Source of the DNA: JBGSOV01 sp964558715
Lineage (GTDB): Bacteria > Patescibacteriota > Gracilibacteria > CAIRYL01 > GCA-016699755
DNA length: 27,986 nt
Reading direction: 5' to 3'
NCBI GenBank assembly: GCA_964558715.1
Contig: CAZLFD010000016.1
Span: forward strand, 1-27,986
Within the stretch, counting starts at the first letter, position 1, and every line of letters begins with the position of its first letter. The notes under the pieces are model-generated. The model was given only the letters and a program-made list of their open reading frames with translations, was not told the origin of the DNA and made no database searches. Position numbers and translations under genes: made by a program. Positions 7,276-15,685 of this stretch are shown one piece after another.

Positions 7276-8737
7276 TTACTGGAAGCCAAATAATTGCTCC
7301 AACCACAACAGCGCCAATCGAATCTACCTGCCACGCTATACTTGCGCCCGGAATCGCTGCCAGTAATTTAATGATAACCAGATTGATGTGCAGCAGGTTC
7401 CAGGTAAAAAAGGCGATGAGTCCGCCAAAGATGCTAAGAAAACTACCAGGGATTACAGTAAGAAATGCCAATAGCATTGCAATCGGCACCATTGGTGCGA
7501 CCATCAAATTTGCGAGCGGAGCGATGAGCGATATTTCTCCAAAAAGGGAAAGGAGCAGTGGCATTACTCCTAATTGTGCGGCGAGTGTGGCGGCGAGCAG
7601 TTCACGCCAAAATACCGAATCAATATACCTGCCGAAGAAATTCTTGAGGGGCGTGGCAAACCCTAATAATCCCACCACTCCTGCAAAAGAGAGTTGAAAC
7701 GACGGATCGTAGGTCAGAATCAGTGGAGAGACGAACGCCATCAAAACACTGGCTAAAAGCAGCAATGTCAATCCGCTCGATATGCGCCCCGAATGCACCA
7801 CAAATAGACCGATGATGCCCATGACTGCCGCACGGATAATGCTCGCCCCGCCACCGACGAAGAAGACAAAAAAGACAAGAAAGGTGATGGTCGCCGAAAG
7901 GCGGATGGGCTTTGGAAACCACTGCAGAACCCAAAAGACTGCCAATACGATAATGGTGATATTAAAGCCAGAAAGAGCGAGCAGGTGTGATAACCCTGTT
8001 TTGCGGAAGGCTTCTTCATACGCCGGCGAAAACCCGCTGCGGTCACCGATCAATATCCCTGCGGCATATGCCGACTCCGTTCCCGGCAGCATCCGTTTTA
8101 AACTGCGGTCGAACCATTGGCGTAGCGCAAAGAGCGGCGATATCAAAAAATGCGCTTCGTTTTCTCCGCTCAATGTAATCTGCGGATAATTCATGATCGC
8201 GTAGACATGCTCGCGGGCGAGATAGTTTTTGTACGAGAATTCTTCTGATTCAAAGGGAATCTCTAGTTTACCGGTAATCGTCACGATATCGCCGTAGTTC
8301 AGACCGGTGCCATTGCGCTGCACGATCAGCACTCTTCCGTGTATTAATTGTGCATCGTCATCCTCCAGAATAATTCCTCTAGCCTCGATCACCCATTTTT
8401 CTTTATCGAAACGATAATCGGGAAAGCGGGTTATTCTGCCGATCACAGTTGCTTGCCGAGCTTGCTCATGTGTTTCCGCATAGCTGCCGATATCTGTCTT
8501 ATCCGGCGCGCGAGGTTCCAATTCGATTCTCGTTAACCCCAGTAGTAAGCCAATGCTGATGATAATACCTGCCATGCGCCAGGCAGAAAAGGGGAGTGCG
8601 GCGAAAAGCGGAATTGCAAAAATCCACCAGAGTCGTGATGAATCGATCAGTGTGCCAGAAAATATCCCCAGCAAAAAGGCTGCAGCAAAGAGCACGATCA
8701 AGTGTTTCCGTTTTGGTTTGGTGCTCAAAAAACTCAC
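7220..8737 (-). CDS. comEC: ComEC/Rec2-type DNA-uptake channel, lacking the nuclease domain
   Basis: ComEC forms the inner-membrane channel through which single-stranded DNA enters during transformation. The 505-aa protein has two or three N-terminal membrane helices (about 13-70), an extracytoplasmic OB-like region (about 90-190, with VIGRITRFPDYRFD and GDIVTITGKLE), and then the Competence domain with about eight membrane helices (220-490), including the conserved GLSHLLALSGFNITII and DPSFQLSFAGVVGLLG. The C-terminal metallo-beta-lactamase-like domain of long ComEC proteins is absent, and the protein stops soon after the last helix. The start is a GTG at 8737 and no Shine-Dalgarno is seen. 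The final residues (HKCRLPSCPHE) overlap the transposase remnant and may derive from it. Confidence 0.9.
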   Translation of the reverse strand: MSFLSTKPKRKHLIVLFAAAFLLGIFSGTLIDSSRLWWIFAIPLFAALPFSAWRMAGIIISIGLLLGLTRIELEPRAPDKTDIGSYAETHEQARQATVIGRITRFPDYRFDKEKWVIEARGIILEDDDAQLIHGRVLIVQRNGTGLNYGDIVTITGKLEIPFESEEFSYKNYLAREHVYAIMNYPQITLSGENEAHFLISPLFALRQWFDRSLKRMLPGTESAYAAGILIGDRSGFSPAYEEAFRKTGLSHLLALSGFNITIIVLAVFWVLQWFPKPIRLSATITFLVFFVFFVGGGASIIRAAVMGIIGLFVVHSGRISSGLTLLLLASVLMAFVSPLILTYDPSFQLSFAGVVGLLGFATPLKNFFGRYIDSVFWRELLAATLAAQLGVMPLLLSLFGEISLIAPLANLMVAPMVPIAMLLAFLTVIPGSFLSIFGGLIAFFTWNLLHINLVIIKLLAAIPGASIAWQVDSIGAVVVGAIIWLPVIVFWLFTHKCRLPSCPHE

Positions 8738-9185
8738 AAAATCAATAGAATATGAATCTTATTTTGCAATGAAAAAATATATTTGTAAAATAAAAGAGCT
8801 TCTCTGGCTTTTTAGGAGCAGCTCTTTTGATTATCTCTTCTTATTTTTCACTATGGAATCACCGGGTGTGAAATGAAAAAATCAGAGAAGACTACAGTTT
8901 CATCTGTGATAAAGCCCGCGGCGCGATTGTAAATCGTTGTGAAATCAGCTGAGCGCCGAGCTGCCATCCAAAATCGGGATCGAGCTGCCGGTCGGCATGG
9001 AGGAAGAAAAAAAGAAAAATGAACGTGTAGGACAAACCGACAAAGGCCGACAAAAGTCTGCGATGCCATGTTTTGCGGATGGTCGCGATATAAGAGCGAT
9101 TGTTTGTATCAGCATAGCAGCTCGGATGTTTGCGTTGCTACCGACAATTCTTTGCATCGCGAGGAAAAAGCGCTAGGGTTGTACT
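8738..9185. other. Gene-free region between divergent genes
   Basis: This 448-nt stretch separates comEC and the photolyase-like gene. Its left half is AT-rich and holds an inverted repeat, AAAAGAGCT (8792-8800) with AGCTCTTTT (8820-8828), around a 19-nt loop. Because it sits between divergent genes it is more likely regulatory than a terminator. The right half is GC-richer and contains GAGCTGCC twice (8958-8965 and 8982-8989). A 59-codon frame (8997-9176) ends ten bases before the photolyase start but does not look like a protein. No clear promoter was found for the photolyase gene. Confidence 0.4.
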
Positions 9186-10676
9186 ATGAAGATCGCCGCA
9201 CTCGTTTTCCCCCATCAGCTCTATCTCGACCAGGCTGCCGTCGAGGCGGCCGACTCAGTTATAATAGTCGAAGACCCACTCTTCTTCGGTGATTCCAAGT
9301 ATCCCCTCGCATTTCATAAACAAAAGTTGCTGCTGCATCGCGTGACGATGCGTAAATATACCGCTTCGTTGAAAAATTCGGTAGCTTCCGTCAAATACAT
9401 CGAGCACACAGATGCAGACCTGAAGCGGGTTTTTTTAGAATTGCGAAAGCGGAAAACGGAAAAAGTCTGTTGTATTGACCCGACGGACGATTGGCTCGGT
9501 AGACGGCTTTGTGCCGCGGCGGATGATGCAAACATCGAATTGAAAATGTTGCCTAATCCAGGTTTTTTCAATTCATCACAAGAAAACACCGACTTCTTTG
9601 ACGGGAAAAAGAAGTATCGTATGCAAGCGTTCTACGAATGGCAGCGCAAGCGCTTCGGCATTCTCCTGGAAAATGATGAGACACCCATCGGTGGGAAATG
9701 GAGTTTCGACAGCGAGAACCGCAAAAAACTACCAAAGAGCGAATACCATGCCATACCGGAGATACCACGCATAGCGGAGGACAAATATATCCAAGAAGCG
9801 CGAGCGTATGTGCAGCGGCATTATCCGGATAATCCGGGTTCTATGGATACCTTCTGTTACCCCACCGATCATCAGACGGCGGAGCGATGGCTGCAGGATT
9901 TTCTCCAGAAGCGGTTCGCAAAGTTCGGCCCGTACGAAGACGCCATGGTTGCCGACGAGAGCTTCCTCTTTCATGGTGTTTTGACACCGATGCTCAATAT
10001 CGGTCTGCTCACGCCTCAGCAGGTCGTTAAGGCAGCACTAGCCTATGCCGAAAAATACGATGTTCCGCTGTCGTCGTTGGAAGGGTTCATCCGTCAGATC
10101 ATCGGTTGGCGGGAATTTATGCGAGCAGCGTACGAAGGAATGGGACGGCAGATGCGTACTTTAAACCACTGGGGACATGAGCGGCCGATGCCTGAGTGCT
10201 TTTATAGTGGGAGTTCTGGAATCGTACCGGTCGATACCGTCATCCATCGGGTACTCGACACGGGGTACTGCCATCATATTGAACGACTGATGGTGCTTGG
10301 CAACTTCTTTTTTCTCTGCGAAATCCATCCCCGCGCCGTGTATGACTGGTTTATGGAGCTCTTCATCGATGCGTATGATTGGGTGATGGTACCGAATGTC
10401 TATGGCATGAGCCAACATGCCGATGGTGGCAGCATCACGACCAAGCCGTATTTTTCCGGGTCGAACTACATCCGCAAGATGAGTGATTTTCCGACTGGGG
10501 AGTGGTGCGATATTTGGGACGGGCTCTACTGGCGGTTTATTTTCAAGCACCAGAAACAATTGCAGAACAATCCGCGCTGGGCGATGATGGTTCGGACGGC
10601 GGAGAAAATGCCGGCGGAGAAAAAAAAGCGTTTGCTTGCAGCTGCGGAGGGCTTTCTCCTGTCGCTCGATTCCTGA
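9186..10676 (+). CDS. Photolyase-related flavoprotein (DPRP/PhrB-like) without Fe-S ligands
   Basis: Members of this cryptochrome/photolyase branch bind FAD and some repair (6-4) photoproducts. The 496-aa length fits the family. The N-terminal domain (1-230) opens with ALVFPHQLYLD, and the FAD domain (230-496) contains LEGFIRQIIGWREFMR (298-313), GYCHHIERLMVLGNFF (360-375) and DWVMVPNVYGMSQHADGG (398-415). In PhrB-type enzymes KMSD is followed by a CxxC loop that holds an iron-sulfur cluster; here KMSDFPTGEWCDIWD (431-445) has a short loop with only C441, and the upstream cluster cysteine appears to be P348. The cluster is therefore probably absent. I recall similar loops in other bacterial homologues, so this is likely a subclade and not a defect. 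An Smr gene follows after 10 nt. Confidence 0.9.
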   Translation: MKIAALVFPHQLYLDQAAVEAADSVIIVEDPLFFGDSKYPLAFHKQKLLLHRVTMRKYTASLKNSVASVKYIEHTDADLKRVFLELRKRKTEKVCCIDPTDDWLGRRLCAAADDANIELKMLPNPGFFNSSQENTDFFDGKKKYRMQAFYEWQRKRFGILLENDETPIGGKWSFDSENRKKLPKSEYHAIPEIPRIAEDKYIQEARAYVQRHYPDNPGSMDTFCYPTDHQTAERWLQDFLQKRFAKFGPYEDAMVADESFLFHGVLTPMLNIGLLTPQQVVKAALAYAEKYDVPLSSLEGFIRQIIGWREFMRAAYEGMGRQMRTLNHWGHERPMPECFYSGSSGIVPVDTVIHRVLDTGYCHHIERLMVLGNFFFLCEIHPRAVYDWFMELFIDAYDWVMVPNVYGMSQHADGGSITTKPYFSGSNYIRKMSDFPTGEWCDIWDGLYWRFIFKHQKQLQNNPRWAMMVRTAEKMPAEKKKRLLAAAEGFLLSLDS

Positions 10677-10686
10677 ATTCACGTAT

Positions 10687-10941
10687 ATGGCAAAACTCGT
10701 CCTCGATCTACACGACATCTTCAACTGCGGTGAACAGATTGAAGCGGCCCTCACCCGTGTTATCTGCAATGCCGTAGAGAAAAAGATCAAGACCATAGAG
10801 ATTATTCCCGGCAAGGGGACTGGGCAGTTGAAAAAGCGGGTCATTCGGTTTCTCGATCAAAAACACATCCGCACGCAGTACCATCGCCTAGAGAAAGACG
10901 ACAAGAACCACGGAAGGGTATTCGTGCATTTTCGGTTCTGA
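10687..10941 (+). CDS. Small Smr-domain protein, 84 aa
   Basis: Nearly the whole protein is one Smr domain, the nuclease/nucleic-acid-binding fold found at the C terminus of MutS2. The signature LDLHD (residues 6-10, usually LDLHG) opens it, and IIPGKGTGQLKKRVIRFL carries the GxGTG loop. A basic stretch follows, ending in GRVFVHF. It has no MutS part, so it is a stand-alone Smr. I chose the ATG at 10687 because it gives the LDLHD start, only 10 nt after the photolyase stop; the longer frame from 10636 would overlap that gene. The pairing with a photolyase-like gene suggests a DNA-repair transcription unit, which is inference. Confidence 0.85.
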   Translation: MAKLVLDLHDIFNCGEQIEAALTRVICNAVEKKIKTIEIIPGKGTGQLKKRVIRFLDQKHIRTQYHRLEKDDKNHGRVFVHFRF

Positions 10942-11009
10942 CTGAAATTATGGTTTACACTTAGATGTTAGAAATTTGAGCGTACTTTACAGATGAGGGA
11001 AAATAAATA

Positions 11010-11239
11010 ATGTTACATAATACTTTCTATTTCCCCCATGCTATGCACAAGCATACACGTATCACTCCGTTTCAGAGAAGAGAAATCTGGGACAAATACA
11101 CAAAAGAAAAACTGAGGCTCTTGGGTAGGAAAACCATTCCGATTATCCTCTCAACATGCTTAAACACGCTAAAATATCAGATTGCAAAATAAATCATCGA
11201 ACTGTGGATCGATATTTCAATATCTTCCCAGAAAAATAA
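11010..11239 (+). pseudogene. Decayed transposase fragment, probably IS481-like
   Basis: One frame reads MHKHTRITPFQRREIWDKYT from 11043, which resembles the first helix-turn-helix residues of IS481-type transposases. About 30 codons on, the similarity seems to move to another frame that reads HAKISDCKINHRTVDRYF and stops at 11239. That frame has a stop near the junction, so at least one frameshift is needed. The integrase core is not visible; sequence to 11440 holds only short frames. The family call rests on a short N-terminal match and is tentative. The 11240-11440 stretch also has a small AGATTCT/AGAATCT inverted repeat (11373-11399). Confidence 0.45.
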
Positions 11240-11440
11240 CTCTTCATGCTATCGATCAAAGTAAAGAGTCAGGAGAGTTTGAACTCGATGCCTCTCATAA
11301 GTGTAATCTCATCTAAAAAATGTGAATTTCGCTGGAACTGCAAAGACCAGAGTATCTACGATATAATGCTCAAGATTCTGTAGAAATTTTTTAGAATCTG
11401 CTACTCAAGAGCCTGGTTTTTTACCGACAGATTTTTTGCT

Positions 11441-13438
11441 CTAGAAGCCTTTGTCTTGTAGGCGGATGATGTTTTTGCGTACGGCTTTCGTGAGCGGATG
11501 TTCGCCGCCAAGACGGTCATTGCAAATGGTAGAAGCGTGCTCGAAGTGTTCGATGGCTTGCGCAAATTCACCTTTGGCGCGATGGATGGTACCGATGTTG
11601 TTGTGGTAGATGGCGACGTCTGGGTGCTCTCCAAGACTATCTTCTGCGGCTTTGATCGCTTTTTTGTACAGCGAATATGCTTTGTCGTAATCTTGCTCGC
11701 CGCGATGCAGCCCCGCCAGATTGTTGTAGCGGATCGCCGTGGTGGGATGGGTTTCGCCAAATGTCGTAATCGCGATTTTAAGAGCTTTATCAAAGCAGAT
11801 GGTCGCTTTATCGATCTGCCCTTTAGAACGCCAGACGATACCTAGGTTGTTGTAGCGCACGCCGACGACCGGATGCGTATTGCCATGAGTCGTTCGTCCA
11901 ATACGCAATGCAGTTTCTAAATGTACGATGGCGCTGTCATATTGCTCCATTAATTTGAGTGTAAGTCCGAGATTAGTATGGTCGATTGCGGTTTGATGAT
12001 GCTCTTCGCCGTAGACATCCAAATCGATATCGAGCGCTTTTTGAAAACACTCTTTGGCTTCTTCGTATTCGCCTTGTGCTTTCCAGATCGCTCCCATGTT
12101 GTTGTAGCGGATAGCGACGAGCGGATCTTTTTTGCCCATCACTTTTTCGGCGGTATGAAGCGCTTTTTCCAGGTTATCCATTGCCTCTTCAAATTTACCT
12201 ACTTCTTTTAGCGCGGTACCAAGGTTGCTTTGCGCTACCGCAGTGATAGCATGATCTTCACCGAAGGCGTTTTCGAATGTCTTGGCAGCGCGAGCGAATT
12301 GTTTGGTTGCTGTTTCAAAGTCCCGTTTTACTTTTGCGAGTAATCCCAAATTCATCAGGTCGATACCGATGTACGGATGGCGATTGCCAAATGTCTGTTC
12401 ATCAAGAGCGAGCGCCTTATCAAACTGCTCTTGTGCCTTGTCGGCTTCTTCGTTTGCAAGATAGGCAAGCCCCAGATTCGCGTGGCGAACGGCGAGATCG
12501 TACTGATCGACATTTCCTGCTTCGGCAGCTTGCTGCACAATTTTTTCGAGATAGTCGATAGCATCTTCTACTTCATCCGATGCGAGCAGGGCGAGCGCCA
12601 GATTGTTAAAACGCACAGCCAAGCGCGGGTTGTCTTCTGTGATGGTTTCAGACTCGCCTTCTATAACTTCTTCAGCAGTCTCTGCTTCGGCGGATTCTCC
12701 TTCTGTGGCAGCTTCTGCTGCTTCGTCTTCTCCGGTCGATGGTGTGTCGTTTTCGAGCGCTTCTTCAAGCAATTCTGCATCTGTTGCGAGTGATTTACCG
12801 GTATCAAGTTCGATCGCCGTCTCGAACTGTTCGATGGCTTTTTCATAGAGACCTTGGTTGTAATACGCCGTTCCAAGATTGTTGAGATAGGTCGAAAGGG
12901 TCGTTTCAGTATGGGCGACGATTTCGTCTTGTTCTTCATCGTTTGTTTCCTCCTCTGCTGCAACTACTTCATCTGCAACGGCTTCTTCACCCTCTGTTTC
13001 TACTCCTTCAACAGCTTCTTCTGTAGTCTCGGTTTCTGCTGTCGCCTCTTCAGCATCAGTTTCTTCTGCTACTGCAACTTCCTCTGCGGCAACTTCAGCG
13101 CTTGCTTCAACTCTCTCTGACTCAGACACAACATCTTGGGCTTCTACTGTTTCATCTTCAACTTCGTTCTCAGCCTCGGTTTCGACAAGTACATCCTCCT
13201 CTTCTGATTCACCCCCATTCTCTTCTGGAACGATTTTTTCTTGAATGGCGACGGCTTTTTCAAAATGAAAGACTGCCATTTCTAAATCTCCTTTCGAGAG
13301 ATGGGCAATACCAAGTTTGTTATGCTGAATCGCCGCTTCAGGATGCTCTTCACCGTGTGACTCGACGATATCGGCAAGCAGCTTTTCGGTTTCGGTGATG
13401 GTGGCGTCCCACTCGTCGTGGCTATAGATGCGTTGCAT
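11441..13438 (-). CDS. TPR-repeat protein (kinesin-light-chain type) with acidic inserts
   Basis: The 665-aa protein has about eleven tetratricopeptide repeats, a protein-binding scaffold. Repeats 4-11 (about 315-650) follow a 42-residue period typical of kinesin-light-chain TPRs, each with an NNLG-like core (for example YNNMGAIWKAQGE, YNNLGIVWRSKGQ, HNNIGTIHRAKGE) and usually GE-HP at the junction. Repeat 1 (about 36-69) and repeat 2 (183-213) are separated by an almost purely Glu/Ala/Val/Thr segment (71-175), and a second such insert spans about 215-268. No signal peptide or membrane segment is present, so it is cytoplasmic. I chose the ATG at 13438 over the GTG at 13477 because a strong promoter places the transcript start near 13461. 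The partner is unknown and no neighbour explains its role. Confidence 0.88.
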   Translation of the reverse strand: MQRIYSHDEWDATITETEKLLADIVESHGEEHPEAAIQHNKLGIAHLSKGDLEMAVFHFEKAVAIQEKIVPEENGGESEEEDVLVETEAENEVEDETVEAQDVVSESERVEASAEVAAEEVAVAEETDAEEATAETETTEEAVEGVETEGEEAVADEVVAAEEETNDEEQDEIVAHTETTLSTYLNNLGTAYYNQGLYEKAIEQFETAIELDTGKSLATDAELLEEALENDTPSTGEDEAAEAATEGESAEAETAEEVIEGESETITEDNPRLAVRFNNLALALLASDEVEDAIDYLEKIVQQAAEAGNVDQYDLAVRHANLGLAYLANEEADKAQEQFDKALALDEQTFGNRHPYIGIDLMNLGLLAKVKRDFETATKQFARAAKTFENAFGEDHAITAVAQSNLGTALKEVGKFEEAMDNLEKALHTAEKVMGKKDPLVAIRYNNMGAIWKAQGEYEEAKECFQKALDIDLDVYGEEHHQTAIDHTNLGLTLKLMEQYDSAIVHLETALRIGRTTHGNTHPVVGVRYNNLGIVWRSKGQIDKATICFDKALKIAITTFGETHPTTAIRYNNLAGLHRGEQDYDKAYSLYKKAIKAAEDSLGEHPDVAIYHNNIGTIHRAKGEFAQAIEHFEHASTICNDRLGGEHPLTKAVRKNIIRLQDKGF

Positions 13439-13467
13439 GTTTGTGTAAAAATGAAATTTATTAGTAT

Positions 13468-13496
13468 ATTGTATCACTTTAAAGTGTTATTGGCAA
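13468..13496 (-). promoter_or_regulatory. Promoter of the TPR gene
   Basis: On the minus strand, TTGCCA (13491-13496, 5 of 6) and TACAAT (13468-13473, 5 of 6) are 17 bp apart. Transcription should start near 13461, giving a leader of about 23 nt to the ATG at 13438 and excluding the upstream GTG at 13477 as the start. Confidence 0.65.
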
Positions 13497-13608
13497 ATTT
13501 AGTCGCATGATGCAGATTGCAGACAATCACAATCAGATAACTACATCTGCGTCGTACCCTTATTTACCTTAGACGAGCGATTAACTGACGAGAATCGGCG
13601 CGGAGCAC

Positions 13609-13697
13609 TCTTCCCCTTGAGAGGGGATGTGAAGGGGTGGACTAAGATAAGACGAATAACTATTCTATCCAACTGCCCCTGTTTAGGAGGAGGGGAA
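13609..13697. repeat. Intergenic GC-rich repeat element with inverted ends
   Basis: The gene-free gap 13497-13783 holds an element bounded by TTCCCCT (13611-13617) and its complement AGGGGAA (13691-13697). CCCCT-TGAG-AGGGG near the left end and CCCCTGTTTAGGAGGAGGGG near the right can each fold. The complement of GGGGATGTGAAGGGG resembles CCCCTTCACTTCCCCC at 18170-18184, so a related piece sits between rsmG and rlmE. It resembles widely seen small intergenic palindromic repeats; no coding sequence is evident. Confidence 0.5.
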
Positions 13698-13717
13698 ACT
13701 CAAGCTACTTTTGCTTC

Positions 13718-13746
13718 TTGCTGTTTACTGGTTGCTCGCTTACAAT
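13718..13746 (+). promoter_or_regulatory. Candidate promoter of leuC
   Basis: TTGCTG (13718-13723) and TACAAT (13741-13746, 5 of 6) are 17 bp apart. This would give a leader of about 30 nt to the leuC ATG. The -35 match is only partial, so the call is tentative. Confidence 0.4.
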
Positions 13747-13783
13747 ATTCCCCGAATGATTTCATACATATTACGGAAAGATT

Positions 13784-15181
13784 ATGCCAAAAACGATTAT
13801 CGACAAAATCTGGGACATGCATGTAGTAGAGCGCGCTGAGGGCGCACCGGATGTGTTTTTCATCGATCTGCAACTCTTGCACGAAGTCACGAGCCCGCAA
13901 GCTTTTGCGACGCTGAAAGAACGCGGGAAAAAAGTGTTTGCGCCTCATCGTCAGATCGCGACGCTCGACCACTCGATTCCAACAGACACAGCACAGAGTG
14001 ATTTCGCTGATGATCTTAATCGTAAGCAGCTGATAAAACTGCGAGAAAATTGTGCTGAACATGGCATCAAACTGCTTGATATCGGCTCGGGGCAGGGGAT
14101 TGTGCACGTCGTTGGTCCGGAACTTGGGCTTACCCAACCAGGGATGACGATCGTCTGTGGCGACTCGCACACTTCTACTCATGGCGCTTTTGGCGCTTTA
14201 GCCTTTGGCATCGGCACCACCCAAATCTCGCACGTGCTCGAAACGAGTTGCATCTTGCTCGACCGGCCCAAAACGATGCGTGTCGATTTTAAGGGCACGC
14301 CATCACAGTACTTCACTGCGAAAGATGCGATTCTTGCTCTTATCCACCAGATCGGCGTGCAGGGCGGAACCGGCTACGTGCTCGAATACACTGGTGATTT
14401 TATCCAAAACCTGAGTATGGCAGAACGCATGACCATCTGCAATATGAGCATTGAATGCGGTGCGCGTGCCGGCTTGGTCGCGCCAGATGAAACGACGTTT
14501 GAATTTCTCGCTGATACCGAATATGGCAGCGAAGATTTCGACACCAAAAAATCGTATTGGCAGGCTCTCACCACCGATGCCGGAGCCAGCTACGATGCCG
14601 AAATCGTCGTCGACTTAGAAGGAAAAAAGCCCATTGTCACCTGGGGGACGACCCCGGCGCAATCGGTCGAAGTCGACCAAGTGATTCCAACGGCCGATGA
14701 GCTTCCTATCGACCAACGTCCTTTAGCCGAAAAAAGTCTAGAATACACCAAATTGCAGCCCGGGCAAAAAATCGCGGGCGTACCGGTGCAGCACGTTTTT
14801 ATCGGTAGTTGTACCAATGCGCGCATCCCCGATTTGCATCAGGCAGCAGATATTCTTCGCGGAAAAAAAGTCGCCGCTGGCGTGCGCGTCTTTGTGGTTC
14901 CTGGCAGTGAAGCGGTAGAAAAACAAGCTATTGCCGATGGGCTCAATGTAGTCTTTCGTGAAGCCGGTGCCGACTTCCGCCGCCCAGGCTGCAGTGCTTG
15001 TTTGGCGATGAATGGCGATATTATACCGGCCGGTGAGCGGTGTGCGAGTACCAGTAACCGCAACTTTGTGGGGCGCCAAGGCCCCGGTAGTATCACTCAT
15101 CTGATGAGCCCGCCGATGGCAGCGATTGCGGCGGTAACGGGGAAGATTACTGATCCGAAGGAATATTTTCGCGACCAATGA
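13784..15181 (+). CDS. leuC: 3-isopropylmalate dehydratase, large subunit
   Basis: With LeuD it isomerises 2-isopropylmalate to 3-isopropylmalate in leucine synthesis, using a 4Fe-4S cluster. The 465-aa length equals that of the E. coli-type enzyme. Cluster cysteines are visible at 343 (GSCTNAR), 403 and 406 (GCSACLAMN). The conserved CGDSHTSTHGAFGALAFGIG (125-144) and the C-terminal STSNRNFVGRQG (422-433) are intact. The ATG at 13784 matches the conserved MPKTIIDKIWDMHVV start. LeuD lies 1.7 kb downstream behind two unrelated genes, and neither leuA nor leuB is nearby, so the substrate in this organism could be a related hydroxy-diacid. The stop overlaps the next ATG (ATGA). Confidence 0.95.
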   Translation: MPKTIIDKIWDMHVVERAEGAPDVFFIDLQLLHEVTSPQAFATLKERGKKVFAPHRQIATLDHSIPTDTAQSDFADDLNRKQLIKLRENCAEHGIKLLDIGSGQGIVHVVGPELGLTQPGMTIVCGDSHTSTHGAFGALAFGIGTTQISHVLETSCILLDRPKTMRVDFKGTPSQYFTAKDAILALIHQIGVQGGTGYVLEYTGDFIQNLSMAERMTICNMSIECGARAGLVAPDETTFEFLADTEYGSEDFDTKKSYWQALTTDAGASYDAEIVVDLEGKKPIVTWGTTPAQSVEVDQVIPTADELPIDQRPLAEKSLEYTKLQPGQKIAGVPVQHVFIGSCTNARIPDLHQAADILRGKKVAAGVRVFVVPGSEAVEKQAIADGLNVVFREAGADFRRPGCSACLAMNGDIIPAGERCASTSNRNFVGRQGPGSITHLMSPPMAAIAAVTGKITDPKEYFRDQ

Positions 15182-15474
15182 GAGAGAAGGTAGACTCAGC
15201 AGGTATCACACTAGACCAAAAAACCCTGGGTATTTATCTTCATAGTTTGCTTGCTGATAGACTTACCTCCCAACCGCTTTCGGGAGAGCCACGAGTGTCA
15301 CAGGAAAGCAGAGATGTACTGATAGGCAACATTGCATTGTTGATTGGTACCAATAGGGCTGAAATTAGTCTTGGTACTTGGCTCGCTATCATTGAAGAGG
15401 CGGGGCTTTTGGAAACGAATGCCCGTTTGGATACAAGGACAGGGCTCAAGTCTGAGAAGTTGATTACGGCTTAG
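15178..15474 (+). CDS. Hypothetical protein, 98 aa, overlapping leuC
   Basis: This protein is not recognised. It begins at the ATG that overlaps the leuC stop (ATGA), so it is probably translated by coupling with leuC, which is the main support for the gene. The sequence is soluble and mixed, with two probable helices (about 14-28 and 45-78) and no signal peptide or metal-binding pattern. Its position could suggest a role beside isopropylmalate dehydratase, but nothing in the sequence shows this. A gap of 211 nt follows before msrAB. Confidence 0.6.
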   Translation: MREKVDSAGITLDQKTLGIYLHSLLADRLTSQPLSGEPRVSQESRDVLIGNIALLIGTNRAEISLGTWLAIIEEAGLLETNARLDTRTGLKSEKLITA

Positions 15475-15533
15475 GTATATATAAAATTCACATACTTGGT
15501 AGCTTTAGGTGTTCAAAGGTTCGAATCACTCGA

Positions 15534-15584
15534 GCGAGCGACGTGGGCACGATGCATTGGGCTTCTACTTGCTCCTTCGCTCGC
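15534..15584. repeat. Inverted repeat between the 98-aa gene and msrAB
   Basis: GCGAGCGA (15534-15541) is matched by TCGCTCGC (15577-15584) across a 35-nt loop, inside an otherwise featureless 211-nt gap. It might mark the end of the leuC transcript or an mRNA structure. There is no T run after it, so it is not a classical terminator. Confidence 0.3.
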
Positions 15585-15685
15585 GGGCGAGGTAGTATAT
15601 CGCTTATATGTAGCCTCTACCACATCAGGTACATGCTCTAACCGCTAAAGCGTGCTAGTATTAATCTGTACGCTTCTAAATATTC

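Noticed and set aside
8997..9176. 59-codon plus-strand frame just before the photolyase gene
   Set aside because: It has no promoter or start context; the first half is runs of Glu and Lys and the second half looks like random translation.
10161..10844. 227-codon minus-strand frame
   Set aside because: It is antisense to the photolyase-like and Smr genes, whose family motifs are clear.
13700..14182. 160-codon minus-strand frame over the start of leuC
   Set aside because: It is antisense to a certain gene and resembles no protein; it also covers the candidate leuC promoter.
15511..15530. GGTTCGAATC, resembling a tRNA T-loop
   Set aside because: The flanking bases do not form a T stem, and no acceptor or anticodon arms can be drawn.
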